Part shown: positions 9,301-18,138 of the stretch, one piece after another
Layout: every line of letters begins with the position of its first letter
Numbering within the stretch: the stretch's first letter is position 1
Source: Asanoa siamensis
Lineage (GTDB): Bacteria; Actinomycetota; Actinomycetes; Mycobacteriales; Micromonosporaceae
Length of the DNA stretch: 64,000 nucleotides
Direction: 5' to 3'
Assembly: GCF_016862555.1 (NCBI RefSeq)
Contig: NZ_BONE01000031.1
Span: 27,839-91,838 of the forward strand
Program-made: the position numbers and the translations under genes
The notes under the pieces: generated by a model
Database searches by the model: none
What the model was told of the DNA's origin: nothing
What the model saw: the letters and a program-made list of their open reading frames with translations, nothing else

Positions 9301-10254
9301 ATGGCGGAGAAGACCCGAGTGGTGGTCGTGACCGGTGCGTCCAGCGGGATCGGCCGGGCCACCGCGCTGGCGTTCGCCGCGCGTGGCGACGAGCTCGTCC
9401 TGGCGGCGCGGTCCTCGGTGGCGCTGCAGCGCATCGCGCGTGACTGCCGGGCGTTGGGCGCGCGCGTACGGGTCGAGCCGGTCGACGTCAACGACGCCGC
9501 GAGCCTGCGTGCCCTCGCGGCCGCGCCGGAACGGATCGACGTCTGGGTGCACACCGCCGCGGTGATGGCGTACGGGCGGTTCGAGGACCTGCCCCCGGAC
9601 GTCTTCGAGCAGGTCGTGCGGACCGACCTCCTCGGTGCCGCGTCCACCGCGCGCGAGGCCCTGCGGCGGTTCCGCGCCCAGGGATCCGGGGTGCTCGTCC
9701 TCGGCGGCTCGGTCCTCAGCTTCGTCGCCGCGCCCTACATGAGCGCGTACGTCACCAGCAAGTGGGGACTGCGTGGGCTGGCGCGGGTGCTGCAGCAGGA
9801 GACCCGCGACGCCCCGGCCATCCACGTCTGCCTGATCGACCCGGGTGGCGTCGACACGCCGATCTACCGCAGCGCCGCGAACTACACCGGCTGGATCGGT
9901 CGGCCGCCACCGCCCGTCGACCCGCCCGAGAAGGTCGCCGCGGCGATCGTCGGCCTGGCCGACCGGCCGCGCCGCGCACGGTCCGTCGGGCTGGCCAACC
10001 GCTTCATGCGCATCGGGTTCGCCGCCATGCCTCCGGTGTACGACCGGCTCGTCGGCCCCCTGATGCGGCGCGCCGGCCTCTCCCGCGATCCCGTCGAGGC
10101 GCACACGGGCAACGTCTTCACGCCCCTGCCGAACCTCGACGACACCACCGCCGGGTGGGGTCGGCACTGGCTCCGGCCGGCCGGGGTGGCCGCCGTGACC
10201 GCGGTCGCCGCGGCCGTCGGCTGGCGGACGGTCGCGTCCCGCCGGTCGTCCTAA
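9301..10254 (+). CDS. Short-chain dehydrogenase/reductase (SDR)
   Basis: A 317-aa classical SDR. The NAD(P)-binding motif TGASSGIGRA is at about residues 11-20, and the catalytic YVTSK (Tyr-x3-Lys) at about 150-154 follows the LGGSVLS serine strand. A C-terminal extension ends in a hydrophobic helix (AGVAAVTAVAAAVGW) that may tether it to the membrane. It oxidises or reduces an unknown alcohol/ketone. It is divergent from the PadR operon. Its stop overlaps that of a convergent SDR paralogue by about 3 nt, suggesting an old inverted duplication. Confidence 0.88.
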   Translation: MAEKTRVVVVTGASSGIGRATALAFAARGDELVLAARSSVALQRIARDCRALGARVRVEPVDVNDAASLRALAAAPERIDVWVHTAAVMAYGRFEDLPPDVFEQVVRTDLLGAASTAREALRRFRAQGSGVLVLGGSVLSFVAAPYMSAYVTSKWGLRGLARVLQQETRDAPAIHVCLIDPGGVDTPIYRSAANYTGWIGRPPPPVDPPEKVAAAIVGLADRPRRARSVGLANRFMRIGFAAMPPVYDRLVGPLMRRAGLSRDPVEAHTGNVFTPLPNLDDTTAGWGRHWLRPAGVAAVTAVAAAVGWRTVASRRSS

Positions 10255-11197
10255 CCGGACCGGGCCGCCTGCTCCCGTCCCCACCACTCGCCGAGGCGGC
10301 GGCGAAGCCGACCCCGGCGGTATCCACCGTGGACGGTGCCGGCCGGCGGGGAGTCGAAGAGCGCTCCGGAGCCGTGCGCGGCTCGGGTCGGGCGGATGAG
10401 CCCGATCGCCGCCCACCAGCCGACCAGCGACTCCGTGAGGCGCGGCGCCACCCGGTGGGAGGCCAGGATCGCGTACGAGACCACCCCGACCGTCGTCTGC
10501 CGGCGCGGGCTGCGGGCCTGGGCGAGGATCGCGGCCGCGAGGCGTTCCGGCGCGTACGCCGGCGGGATCGCGCGCAGCTCGTGGCCGGCGTGGTTGGCGG
10601 CCCGCACGAAGAACGGCGTGTCGACCGGCCCCGGCAACACCAGGCACACGTGGATGTCGCGCTCGCCGGCGACGGCCTGCCGCAGGTTCAGCGCCAACCC
10701 GCGGACGGCGAACTTGCTCATCGAGTAGAGCGGGATCATCGGGTTGAAAAACACGACAGCAACGATCCGACGATGACGAGTACGCCGCTTCCCTGGCGCC
10801 GGAACGCGTTCAGCGCGGCGCGGGCGCACAAGGTGGTGCCGAGGACGTTGACGTCCACGAGGCGGCGGATCTCGTCCACGGATTCCGAGCCGAACGGTCC
10901 CGCGATGCCGACGGACGCCGCCTCGACCCAGACGTCGACCCGCCCGTAGTGCTCCTCCGCCCGCGCCGCCAGCCGGTCCACGGCCGCCGGATCGGCGATG
11001 TCGGTGGGCACGACCAGCACCTGCCCACCCCGGCCCCGGCACTCACGGTCCACGTCGGCGAGCGCGTCCGCGTCGCGCGACACGAGCACGAGCCGCGCGC
11101 CGGCGGCCGCGAAGGCCCGCGCGGTCGCCCGGCCGATGCCGCTGGACGCGCCGGTGATCACGACAACGGCGTCCTGGATGGTCCTGCGCCTACGCAT
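10251..11197 (-). pseudogene. SDR oxidoreductase broken by one frameshift
   Basis: The N-terminal half (VVVITGASSGIGRATARAFA to GSGVLVIVGSLLS) and the C-terminal half (NPMIPLYSMSKFAVRGLALN onward, with catalytic YSMSK) are in different frames. They meet at an A5 run (T5 on the coding strand) at 10747-10751. Adding one T would read through as GSLLSCFFNPMIPLYSMSK, so the lesion is a 1-nt deletion, real or a homopolymer sequencing error. Restored length is about 315 aa, the same architecture as the convergent SDR at 9301-10254. Start is ATG 11197 or GTG 11200. Confidence 0.8.
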
Positions 11198-11354
11198 CAC
11201 AACGGGTACCCGCGTCGACCCACGGAAAACTCGACACCATCGATCCCGTTCGGCACTGCCGGTGCGTACGACCGCAGGGGTCCCAGCGGTGTCGGACAGC
11301 GCGCTGACCAGCCGGTAACGTCGGTCAGGCACGATCCACCTGCGGGGGTGCGGT

Positions 11355-12584
11355 ATGGGAGCAGTGGTCGGCGCGGGGGGCATCGACGCGATCCTGGCTG
11401 GCCGGGCGGTGTCGAGCGTCTACCAGCCCATCGTGGACCTGGCCCGCGCCGAGGTCGTGGCCTACGAGGCGCTGGCCCGCGGGCCCGCGGAGACCCCCTG
11501 GCACAGCCCGCAGACGCTGCTCGACACCGCGCGATCCGTCGGCCGGCTCGGTGAGCTCGACTGGGTCTGCCGGGCCGCCGCGTTCCACGGCGCGTTCGCC
11601 GCCGGGATCCCGCGCGCCCTGCCGCTGTTCGTCAACATCGAGCCCGTCTCGGCGCGGGTCGACTGCCCGGCGGACCTCCAGCCCGTCGTCGACCGGGCGA
11701 CCGACGAGTTGCAGGTCGTCGTCGAGGTGACCGAGCGGTCGGTGACCGACGACGTCGCCGGCCTGCTCGCGGCGCTGGACGAGTGGCGGTCCGGCGAGAA
11801 CCGGGTGGCGCTCGACGACGTCGGCGCCGACGCGGACAGCCAGGCGATGATGCCGCTGCTGGAACCGGACATCATCAAGCTCGACAAGGCGGTCACCCAC
11901 GACCTGACCACCCCGCAGGCGGTACGGGTGGTCGACGCCGCGCGCGCGGAGGCCGCCCGGACGGGTGCGCTGATCCTGGCCGAGGGCATCGAGACGGCCG
12001 GCCAGCTCACCGCGGTCCGGGCGGCCGGCGCGACGCTCGGGCAGGGGTGGCTGCTGGGCCGGCCCGGCCCGCTGCCGGCCACGTTGCGCCCGCCCACCGT
12101 GCCGCTGCCGCCCGGCCGTCCGATGCGACCGGTGCGGGGCACGACGCCGTACGAGGTGGCCTCGGCCGGGCAGCGGACCGAACGCGCGTCGCGCCGCGAC
12201 ATGCTCAGCCTGAGCCGGACGCTGGAGGAGCGCGGCATCGCCGCGACCGAGCCGACCGTCCTGCTGACGTCGTTCCAGGAGGCGCGGCGGTTCGACGACG
12301 CCACCCGGCGCCGCTACGAGGCGATCGCGCGGGAGGGCATCTTCACCGCCGCCTTCGCCCTGGACATGCCGGCCCGGCCGGCCGGGCGGGTACGCGGCTG
12401 CGACATCCCGCGCGGCGACCCCCTCGCGGGCGAGTGGACGGTCATCGTGGTCGGCAGCCGGTTCGCGGGCGGACTCTTCGGCCGCCAGCACGGCGCCGAC
12501 AGCTTCGACCTCGTCACCTCCACCGACCGCGAGGTCGTCCTCGCGGCCGCCGCGACCCTCACCCGCCGGCTGCGCCCCGCCTAG
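11355..12584 (+). CDS. EAL-domain c-di-GMP protein with DICT sensory domain
   Basis: A 409-aa cytoplasmic protein. Residues 8-240 form an EAL phosphodiesterase domain. The signature residues look intact: YEALAR, FVNIEP, VVEVTER, ALDDVGADADS (metal-binding DD), IIKLDK, ILAEGIET and GQGWLLGRPG. Residues 255-405 resemble the DICT sensory domain, associated with diguanylate cyclases and two-component proteins (RRDMLSLSRTLEERG, VIVVGSRFAGGLFGRQ). It probably hydrolyses or senses cyclic di-GMP in response to an unknown, perhaps light- or ligand-based, DICT input. No partner cyclase is nearby. Confidence 0.85.
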   Translation: MGAVVGAGGIDAILAGRAVSSVYQPIVDLARAEVVAYEALARGPAETPWHSPQTLLDTARSVGRLGELDWVCRAAAFHGAFAAGIPRALPLFVNIEPVSARVDCPADLQPVVDRATDELQVVVEVTERSVTDDVAGLLAALDEWRSGENRVALDDVGADADSQAMMPLLEPDIIKLDKAVTHDLTTPQAVRVVDAARAEAARTGALILAEGIETAGQLTAVRAAGATLGQGWLLGRPGPLPATLRPPTVPLPPGRPMRPVRGTTPYEVASAGQRTERASRRDMLSLSRTLEERGIAATEPTVLLTSFQEARRFDDATRRRYEAIAREGIFTAAFALDMPARPAGRVRGCDIPRGDPLAGEWTVIVVGSRFAGGLFGRQHGADSFDLVTSTDREVVLAAAATLTRRLRPA

Positions 12585-12633
12585 GCCTGGCCGTTCACGG
12601 CGAGTCGGGGCGTTTCGGAACTAACCTGACCAT

Positions 12634-14673
12634 GTGCCGATGTCACGCTCGCGCCGCGGCGCCGCCGCTGCCGCCCTGGTCTGGCTGGTCGTCGCCGCGC
12701 TGACGGTGCTGCCGGGCGGTGCGGCCCGGGCCGACCAGCCGCTGCGGCTCAACGAGCAGCTCACCGACCGGTCGGACGTGCTCGGCGGCCGGGCGGGCGA
12801 GGCGGCCGGCGCCCTGCAGCGGCTGCGGACCACGACCGGCCTGCAGCTCTTCGTCGTCTTCGTGCACACCTTCAGCGGCCGCGGCGCGCAGCAGTGGGCC
12901 GACGACACGGCGATCCGCAGCGGCCTCGGCGATCGCGACGCGCTGCTCGCGGTGGCCACGCACGACCGCGAGTTCGCGTACTCGTTCCCCCGGAACTTCC
13001 CGCTCAGCGACGCCGAGCTGGCGTCCGTGGCGGCGACCGCCATCGAGCCGCCGCTCGCCGCGAACGACTGGGCGGGCGCGGTCGTCGGGGCGTCCGACGG
13101 CTACGCGGCGGCGCTGGCCGGCCAGCCCATCCCGACACCCGCGATCCAGCCCGGCCAGCCCGACCCGACGGGCGGCGGGGGCGGGCGGGGCGCGCTCATC
13201 GGCGGGCTCGTCGCCGCGGGCCTCGTGGTCCTGGGCATCGGCGCGTTCGCCCTCTACCGGCGCCGCCGCCGGACCGCCGGCCGCCGCCCGGCCGCGGAAC
13301 CGGCCGGCACACCGACGCCGGCGCTGCACGAGCGGGCCAACTCGCTGCTGGTCGAGCTCGACGACGAGCTGCGCTCCAGCGAGCAGGAGCTGGCGATCGC
13401 CCAGGGACAGTACGGCGCGGAGGCCACCGCCGGGTTCACGGCCGCGCTGGAGCGCGCCCGCGCCGAGGTGGCGGAGGCGTTCCGGCTGCGGCTGACCCTC
13501 GACGAGCACACCGGCGACGACGCCGCCACCCGGACCGTCCTCACCGAGATCATCCGGCGCTGCGAGGAGGCCGACCGGCGCCTCGACGCGGAGGCCGACG
13601 CGTTCGACCGGCTCCGCGAGATCGAGCCCAACGTGGAATCGCTGTCGGCCGGGCTCGGCCGCCGCGCCACCGCGCTGTCCGCCCGGCTGTCCGCCGCCGA
13701 GGGCGCGGTCGCGGACCTGGGTCGCCGCTACACCGGCCCGGCGGTGACGACGGTCGCCGCCAACCCCACGCAGGCCCGGGAACGGCTCGGCTTCGTGACC
13801 ACGGCGCTGGCCCGGGCCGACGCCTCGGCCGCCGCGGGTCGCCGCCCGGAGGCCGCCCTGGCGGTCCGGGCCGCCGAGGAGGCGGTACGCCAGGCCGAGA
13901 CGCTGCTGGACGGGGTCGACGAGGCGGGCACCAACCTGGCGGCCGCCCGGGCCGCCGCCGACGCCCTGCTGACGGAGATCGACGCGGAGGTCGTCGAGGC
14001 CCGCGCCGCCCGCCCGGATCCCGACGGCGCCCTCACCACCGCGGCCACGGCCGCCACCGCGGTGACGACGTCCGTGCGGGCCGGCCTCGGCGCGGACCGG
14101 ACGGACCCCGCAGCGGACCTGCGCCGGCTGCAGGAGGCCGACGCCCAGCTCGACCGGGCCCTGGCCGCCTCGCGGGACCAGGCGCAGCGGGCGGCCCGGG
14201 CCCGGACGCAGCTCGGCCAGGCCCTCCCGGTCGCGCGCGCTGAGGTCGCGGCGGCCGACCAGTACCTGACGACGCGCCGTGCCGCGCTCGGGCCCCAGCC
14301 GCGCACGCTGCTGGCCGAGGCGCACCGCCAGCTCGCCCGCGCCGAGGCGCTCGCCACCGACGACCCCGGTGCGGCGCTGGCGGCGGCCCAGGAGGCCGGC
14401 CGGTTCGCGAGCGCGGCCAGCCAGGCCGCGTACGCGGAGGTCGAGTCCTGGCAACCGGGCCCGTGGGGCCAACCCCGCTACGGCCGCGGCGGCGTCGGCG
14501 GCGAGGCGCTACTTGGCGCGATGCTCGGCGGCATCCTCGCGGGCGGCGGCGGCCGCTACCGCTCCCGCTCCGCGGGCTGGGGCGGCGGCTTCGGCGGCAG
14601 CGCGACCCGCTCCCGCCGCACGGGCGGCGGCGGCTTCGGCGGCGGCCGCCGCGGCGGCGGCGGCCGCTTCTGA
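12634..14673 (+). CDS. TPM-domain secreted/membrane protein with Gly-rich tail
   Basis: A 679-aa protein. A signal peptide (about residues 1-33) is followed by a TPM/YgcG-like domain at about 38-165 (LNEQLTDRSDVLGGRAGEAA, TTTGLQLFVVFV, GDRDALLAVATHDREFAYS). A transmembrane helix comes at about 188-208 (GGLVAAGLVVLGIGAFALY). A long Ala/Glu/Arg-rich coiled-coil region follows, then a Gly/Ser/Arg tail (GGGGFGGGRRGGGG-like). TPM proteins are often linked to membrane-protein maintenance, but the role here is unknown. The GTG start (or ATG 12640) follows a TAACCT -10-like hexamer by six bases, so a leaderless transcript is plausible. Confidence 0.82.
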   Translation: MPMSRSRRGAAAAALVWLVVAALTVLPGGAARADQPLRLNEQLTDRSDVLGGRAGEAAGALQRLRTTTGLQLFVVFVHTFSGRGAQQWADDTAIRSGLGDRDALLAVATHDREFAYSFPRNFPLSDAELASVAATAIEPPLAANDWAGAVVGASDGYAAALAGQPIPTPAIQPGQPDPTGGGGGRGALIGGLVAAGLVVLGIGAFALYRRRRRTAGRRPAAEPAGTPTPALHERANSLLVELDDELRSSEQELAIAQGQYGAEATAGFTAALERARAEVAEAFRLRLTLDEHTGDDAATRTVLTEIIRRCEEADRRLDAEADAFDRLREIEPNVESLSAGLGRRATALSARLSAAEGAVADLGRRYTGPAVTTVAANPTQARERLGFVTTALARADASAAAGRRPEAALAVRAAEEAVRQAETLLDGVDEAGTNLAAARAAADALLTEIDAEVVEARAARPDPDGALTTAATAATAVTTSVRAGLGADRTDPAADLRRLQEADAQLDRALAASRDQAQRAARARTQLGQALPVARAEVAAADQYLTTRRAALGPQPRTLLAEAHRQLARAEALATDDPGAALAAAQEAGRFASAASQAAYAEVESWQPGPWGQPRYGRGGVGGEALLGAMLGGILAGGGGRYRSRSAGWGGGFGGSATRSRRTGGGGFGGGRRGGGGRF

Positions 14674-14747
14674 CGAGACCCGACACGCACGGCCCCGACG
14701 TCGGGCGAACAACCTGGCCCGAACCCGGACCAGCGTCCTGCCGACCC

Positions 14748-14912
14748 GGTCCTGCCGACGGTCCCGGAAGCCGCGCGGTAGAGCCGATCCGGCGAGGCCG
14801 CCGCGTCGGTCGCCCCCGGCGGGCAGCTCCTGGTCCTGCCGACCGTTCCGGAAGCCGCGCGGTAAAGCCGATCCGGCGGGGCCGCCGCGGTCTGTCGCCC
14901 CCCGGCGGGCAG
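14748..14912 (+). repeat. Two-copy imperfect tandem repeat (about 84-bp period)
   Basis: Copy 1 (14748-14826) and copy 2 (14832-14912) share GGTCCTGCCGAC, CGGAAGCCGCGCGGTA, AGCCGATCCGGCG and CCCGGCGGGCAG with a few substitutions. They lie between the convergent TPM and DUF1648-like genes. The 288-bp gap has no gene that I can support. Confidence 0.7.
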
Positions 14913-14961
14913 TGCGGTCGGCGTCGCGCCGCGACCTCCTCGACGCCGGCCGTCCGAGCAC

Positions 14962-15918
14962 TCAGCCCGTGGGCTGGCGGTCGCGGAGCGCGTTGAGGAG
15001 GGCCGCCGGCACGCGGGGGTCGCGGACCGTGACCGCGAAGCGGTGGCCGTTGGTCTGCTCGACGACCAGGCCCGGCCCGGAGCGGGTGACGAACGCCGAG
15101 CGCCCCGGGACCATGACGCGGTAGCCCCAGCCGCCCCAGCGCAGCGGGTCGATGTCCTCCACCGTGGCGTGGGCGATGCGGTCCAGCGCGATGACCTTGA
15201 ACGGCAGGCGGAGCAGGCCCGCCGTGAGGCGCAGGCCGCGGCGGTCGACGCAGACCCGCACCTCGGCCAGCACGAGCAGTGCCGCGAGCGGCACCAGCAG
15301 CACCGTCCACATCCACGGCCGCGGCGCGCTCGTCGCCAGCGCGACCGCACCCACCAGGAACGCGACCGCGGTGGCGCCGACCAGCAGCCGGGAGCGCAGC
15401 ACCGTCACCCAAGCGGCCTGCTGCGTGGGGCCGAGCGTCATCGGCGGTGGCGTGCCGTCCGCGGACCGGTCCCGGGGCGGCCGCCGCAGCGGGCCGGCCA
15501 GCGCGTAGAGCGCCACGCCGTAGGCGAGGCCGACGAAGAACCACGACAGCCGCCAACTGAGACGCGCGTCGTCCGGCGACCCCGCGGCGGCCGTCGAGGC
15601 CGCGGTCGCGAGCCAGAGCCCGGCCGACGCGCCGCCCACGCCACCGGCCGTGCCGAGCATGAACCGGGACCCGGGGCCGAACCGGCCGGCGGTGGCCGCC
15701 GCGCCCGTGCCCAGCGCGCCGGCGAGCAGGGCGAAGAGCAGCGTCACCGTCCACATCGTCGTCGCCGTGGTGAAGCCGTCCGGCCGGCCCGACGGACCCC
15801 AGTGCGTCGCCAGCGTCGACGGCAGGTCGGGCCAGCGCCCGGGTGAGGACGCCAGCACCACCGCGGCGGGCGCCCAACTCGCGATCGCGGCCAGCACGGG
15901 CCGGAAACGTCGTGTCAT
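14962..15918 (-). CDS. DUF1648-like membrane protein with PH-like C-terminus
   Basis: A 318-aa membrane protein. An N-terminal helix is followed by LATHWGPSGRPDGF, typical of DUF1648. Helices lie at about 55-75, 85-105, 125-145, 165-185 and 190-210. The soluble C-terminal half (VCVDRRGLRLTAGLLRLPFK, IDPLRWGGWGYRVM) resembles a PH-like domain. Function is unknown. The start ATG overlaps the upstream GntR stop by 4 nt, so it is the co-regulated effector of that regulator. This arrangement is common in YtrA-type operons acting on cell-envelope stress. Confidence 0.85.
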   Translation of the reverse strand: MTRRFRPVLAAIASWAPAAVVLASSPGRWPDLPSTLATHWGPSGRPDGFTTATTMWTVTLLFALLAGALGTGAAATAGRFGPGSRFMLGTAGGVGGASAGLWLATAASTAAAGSPDDARLSWRLSWFFVGLAYGVALYALAGPLRRPPRDRSADGTPPPMTLGPTQQAAWVTVLRSRLLVGATAVAFLVGAVALATSAPRPWMWTVLLVPLAALLVLAEVRVCVDRRGLRLTAGLLRLPFKVIALDRIAHATVEDIDPLRWGGWGYRVMVPGRSAFVTRSGPGLVVEQTNGHRFAVTVRDPRVPAALLNALRDRQPTG

Positions 15919-16268
15919 GGTCGTACCTCCTTGAGCATCGCGGTGATGTCGTCGTCGCCCAGGCCGAGCCGGCGGGCCTCGGCCACGAACGCCCGGGCCA
16001 GCTCCGCCAGCCGCATCCGGTCGGCGCTGACGTGGCCGCTGACCACCGCACCGCGCCCCCGGCGCAGGTCGATGAGGCCCTCGTCGCGCAACTGGGCGTA
16101 GGCGCGCAGGACGGTGTGCATGTTGACGCCGAGCGCGGCGGCCAGGTCACGGGCGGGCGGCAACCGCTCGCCCGCGGTCAGCTCGCCGCGGGCGAGGCCG
16201 CCCCGCACCTGGCCGGCGATCTGGTCGGCCAGCGGCAGGGGGGAGGCCGGGTCAACGGTGAACAACAT
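15915..16268 (-). CDS. GntR-family regulator, YtrA type
   Basis: A 117-aa short GntR regulator. The winged helix-turn-helix ([40 protein letters not shown]) is followed by a two-helix YtrA-type dimerisation tail. Start ATG 16268 is six bases after a TACTAT hexamer and there is no ribosome binding site, so the mRNA is probably leaderless. It probably represses itself and the downstream membrane protein. Confidence 0.88.
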   Translation of the reverse strand: MLFTVDPASPLPLADQIAGQVRGGLARGELTAGERLPPARDLAAALGVNMHTVLRAYAQLRDEGLIDLRRGRGAVVSGHVSADRMRLAELARAFVAEARRLGLGDDDITAMLKEVRP

Positions 16269-16288
16269 GTTCGCATAGTAATAGAACA
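16268..16288. promoter_or_regulatory. Leaderless promoter and likely GntR operator
   Basis: TGTTC and GAACA arms flank an 11-bp AT-rich centre. On the minus strand the centre contains TACTAT, with TTGGCG 18 bp upstream of it as a -35 candidate. The site overlaps the start codon, ideal for steric autorepression. Confidence 0.55.
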
Positions 16289-16336
16289 AGTGGCTCTACG
16301 CCAACCGAGCGGGTCGCAGCCACCACTGCGTACAGT

Positions 16337-17167
16337 GTGTCGGTGGCGGATTTACGGCAGCGGATCCTCGCGGACCTCGGCGTCCGGGCGACGATCGTTC
16401 CCAAGGTCGAGATCCGGCAGCGGGTCACCTTCCTCAAGGACTACCTGCGGTCGACCCCGGCCCGGGGCTTCGTGCTCGGGGTCAGCGGCGGCCAGGACAG
16501 CACCTTGACGGGCCGGCTCTGCCAGCTCGCCGCCGAGGAGGTGCGCGCGGAGGGCGGCGACGCCGTGTTCGTCGCGGTGCGGCTGCCCTACGGCGTGCAG
16601 GCCGACGAGGACGACGCGCAGACCGCGCTGGGGTTCATCCGGCCCGATCGCGCGGTCGTGGCCAACGTCAAGCCGGCCACCGACGACGTCGCGACCGAGG
16701 CGGCGCGGGCGCTGGGCCAGGCCGGGCTGCGGGACCTCGTCCGCGGCAACGTCAAGGCCCGCGAGCGCATGGTCGTCCAGTACGCCATCGCCGGGGAGCT
16801 GAACCTGCTCGTCGTCGGCACCGACCACGCGGCCGAGGCGGTGACGGGCTTCTTCACCAAGTACGGCGACGGCGGCGTCGACCTGACCCCGCTGACCGGC
16901 CTGACCAAGCGCCAGGGCGCGGCCCTGCTCCAGGAGCTCGGCGCCCCGCCCAGCGCCTGGGAGAAGGTGCCCACCGCCGACCTCGAGGACGACCGGCCCG
17001 CCCTGCCCGACGAGGTGGCGCTCGGGCTGACCTACGCCCAGATCGACGACTACCTCGAGGGTGTCGAGGTCGCGCCGGAGATAGCGGCGAAGGTCGAGTC
17101 GGTCTACCTGGCGACCCGGCACAAGCGCGCGGTCCCCGCGACCCCGCTCGACGACTGGTGGCGCTGA
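16337..17167 (+). CDS. nadE: Ammonia-dependent NAD+ synthetase
   Basis: A 276-aa enzyme that amidates nicotinic acid adenine dinucleotide to NAD+ with ATP and ammonia. The N-type ATP pyrophosphatase P-loop SGGQDST is at about residues 50-56. Other conserved stretches are [40 protein letters not shown] and [15 protein letters not shown]. No glutaminase domain is present, and length matches the short bacterial form. Start GTG 16337 is used, with GTG 16343 as an alternative. It is divergent from the GntR gene. Confidence 0.95.
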   Translation: MSVADLRQRILADLGVRATIVPKVEIRQRVTFLKDYLRSTPARGFVLGVSGGQDSTLTGRLCQLAAEEVRAEGGDAVFVAVRLPYGVQADEDDAQTALGFIRPDRAVVANVKPATDDVATEAARALGQAGLRDLVRGNVKARERMVVQYAIAGELNLLVVGTDHAAEAVTGFFTKYGDGGVDLTPLTGLTKRQGAALLQELGAPPSAWEKVPTADLEDDRPALPDEVALGLTYAQIDDYLEGVEVAPEIAAKVESVYLATRHKRAVPATPLDDWWR

Positions 17168-17176
17168 CCCGGGCCG

Positions 17177-18136
17177 TCAGCGGGCGATGCCGAGGTCCGT
17201 CAACGTACGCGAGCGCAGGCTGTCGGCCTCGCGCAGGAACGCGCCGAAGTCCGCGCCCGGCAGGTAGGCGTCGGTCCAGCGGTTGCGCGCCACCGTGTCA
17301 CCCCAGGCCGGTGCCGCCCGCAGGCCGTCGGCGATGCCCAGCAGCGCTCGCTCGTCGGCATCACCCAGCCCCGGCGGCGCCACCAGCCCGCGCCAGTTGA
17401 GGAACACGACGTCGACGCCCGCCTCCCGCAGCGTCGGCGCGTCCACCCCGGGCGTACGGGCGGCGCCCGTCACCGCGAGGACCCGCAGCTGGCCCGAGAC
17501 GATCTGCTGGACGTACTCGCCGAGGCTGGACACCGCGACCGCCACCCGGCCCGCGAGCGCCGCCGCCAGCAGGGTCCCGCCGCCGTCGTACCGGACGTAG
17601 CGGACCGACCGCGGCGGGATCCCGAGCGCCCGCGCGACCAGCATCGGCGCGAGGTGGTCCGGCCCGCCGGTGGTGGAGCCGCCGCCCACGGCCAGCGTCG
17701 ACGGCGCCGCGCGCCAGGCGGCCACGAGGTCGGCGAGCGTCCGCAGTGGAGAGTCGCGGGTCACCACGAACGCCTCGGGCTCCTCGACCAGCCGGGCGAC
17801 CGGCGTGACGTCCGCGAGCGTCGGCGCGCCGGGCAGGGTGTGCTGGGCACCGACGAGCCCGAGCCCCATCAGCATGAGCATCGCGCCGTTGCCCCGCTCG
17901 TACACGAGCCGCTGGAGGCCCACCGCGCCGCCGGCGCCGGGCAGGTGGAAGATCTCGATGCCCCGCGCCACCCCGCTGACCTCGAGCGCGGTGCCGACCG
18001 CCCGCGCCGTCACGTCGTAGCCGCTGCCGGGCGCGTTGGGCACCATGAGCCGCAACGGCGGCGGAGCCGCCCGGTCGCACCCGGCCAGGGCGGCTACCGA
18101 GGCGGCGAGGAGCGTCCGGCGGCGCACGCCCACCAT
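17177..18136 (-). CDS. tctC: TctC-type tricarboxylate-binding lipoprotein, second copy
   Basis: A 319-aa lipoprotein, with signal peptide and lipobox LAGC near residue 19. The Bug/TctC fold shows in LRLMVPNAPGSGYDVTARA, GGSTTGGPDHLAPMLVARAL, ISYLGEY-like SSLGEYVQQIVSGQLRVLAV and LNWRGLVAPPGL. It captures a carboxylate outside the cell for TctAB. It begins 2 nt after tctA, so it is the last gene of the operon. The operon also starts with a tctC, so two binding proteins with probably different ligands feed one membrane pair. Confidence 0.9.
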   Translation of the reverse strand: MVGVRRRTLLAASVAALAGCDRAAPPPLRLMVPNAPGSGYDVTARAVGTALEVSGVARGIEIFHLPGAGGAVGLQRLVYERGNGAMLMLMGLGLVGAQHTLPGAPTLADVTPVARLVEEPEAFVVTRDSPLRTLADLVAAWRAAPSTLAVGGGSTTGGPDHLAPMLVARALGIPPRSVRYVRYDGGGTLLAAALAGRVAVAVSSLGEYVQQIVSGQLRVLAVTGAARTPGVDAPTLREAGVDVVFLNWRGLVAPPGLGDADERALLGIADGLRAAPAWGDTVARNRWTDAYLPGADFGAFLREADSLRSRTLTDLGIAR

Positions 18137-18138
18137 CC

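Noticed and set aside
12643..14472. 609-codon minus-strand frame opposite the TPM gene
   Set aside because: Mirror of an Ala/Arg-rich coding region; the plus-strand gene has a signal peptide and known domain.
14748..14912. A CRISPR-like array
   Set aside because: Only two long imperfect copies with a 5-bp spacer and no cas genes.
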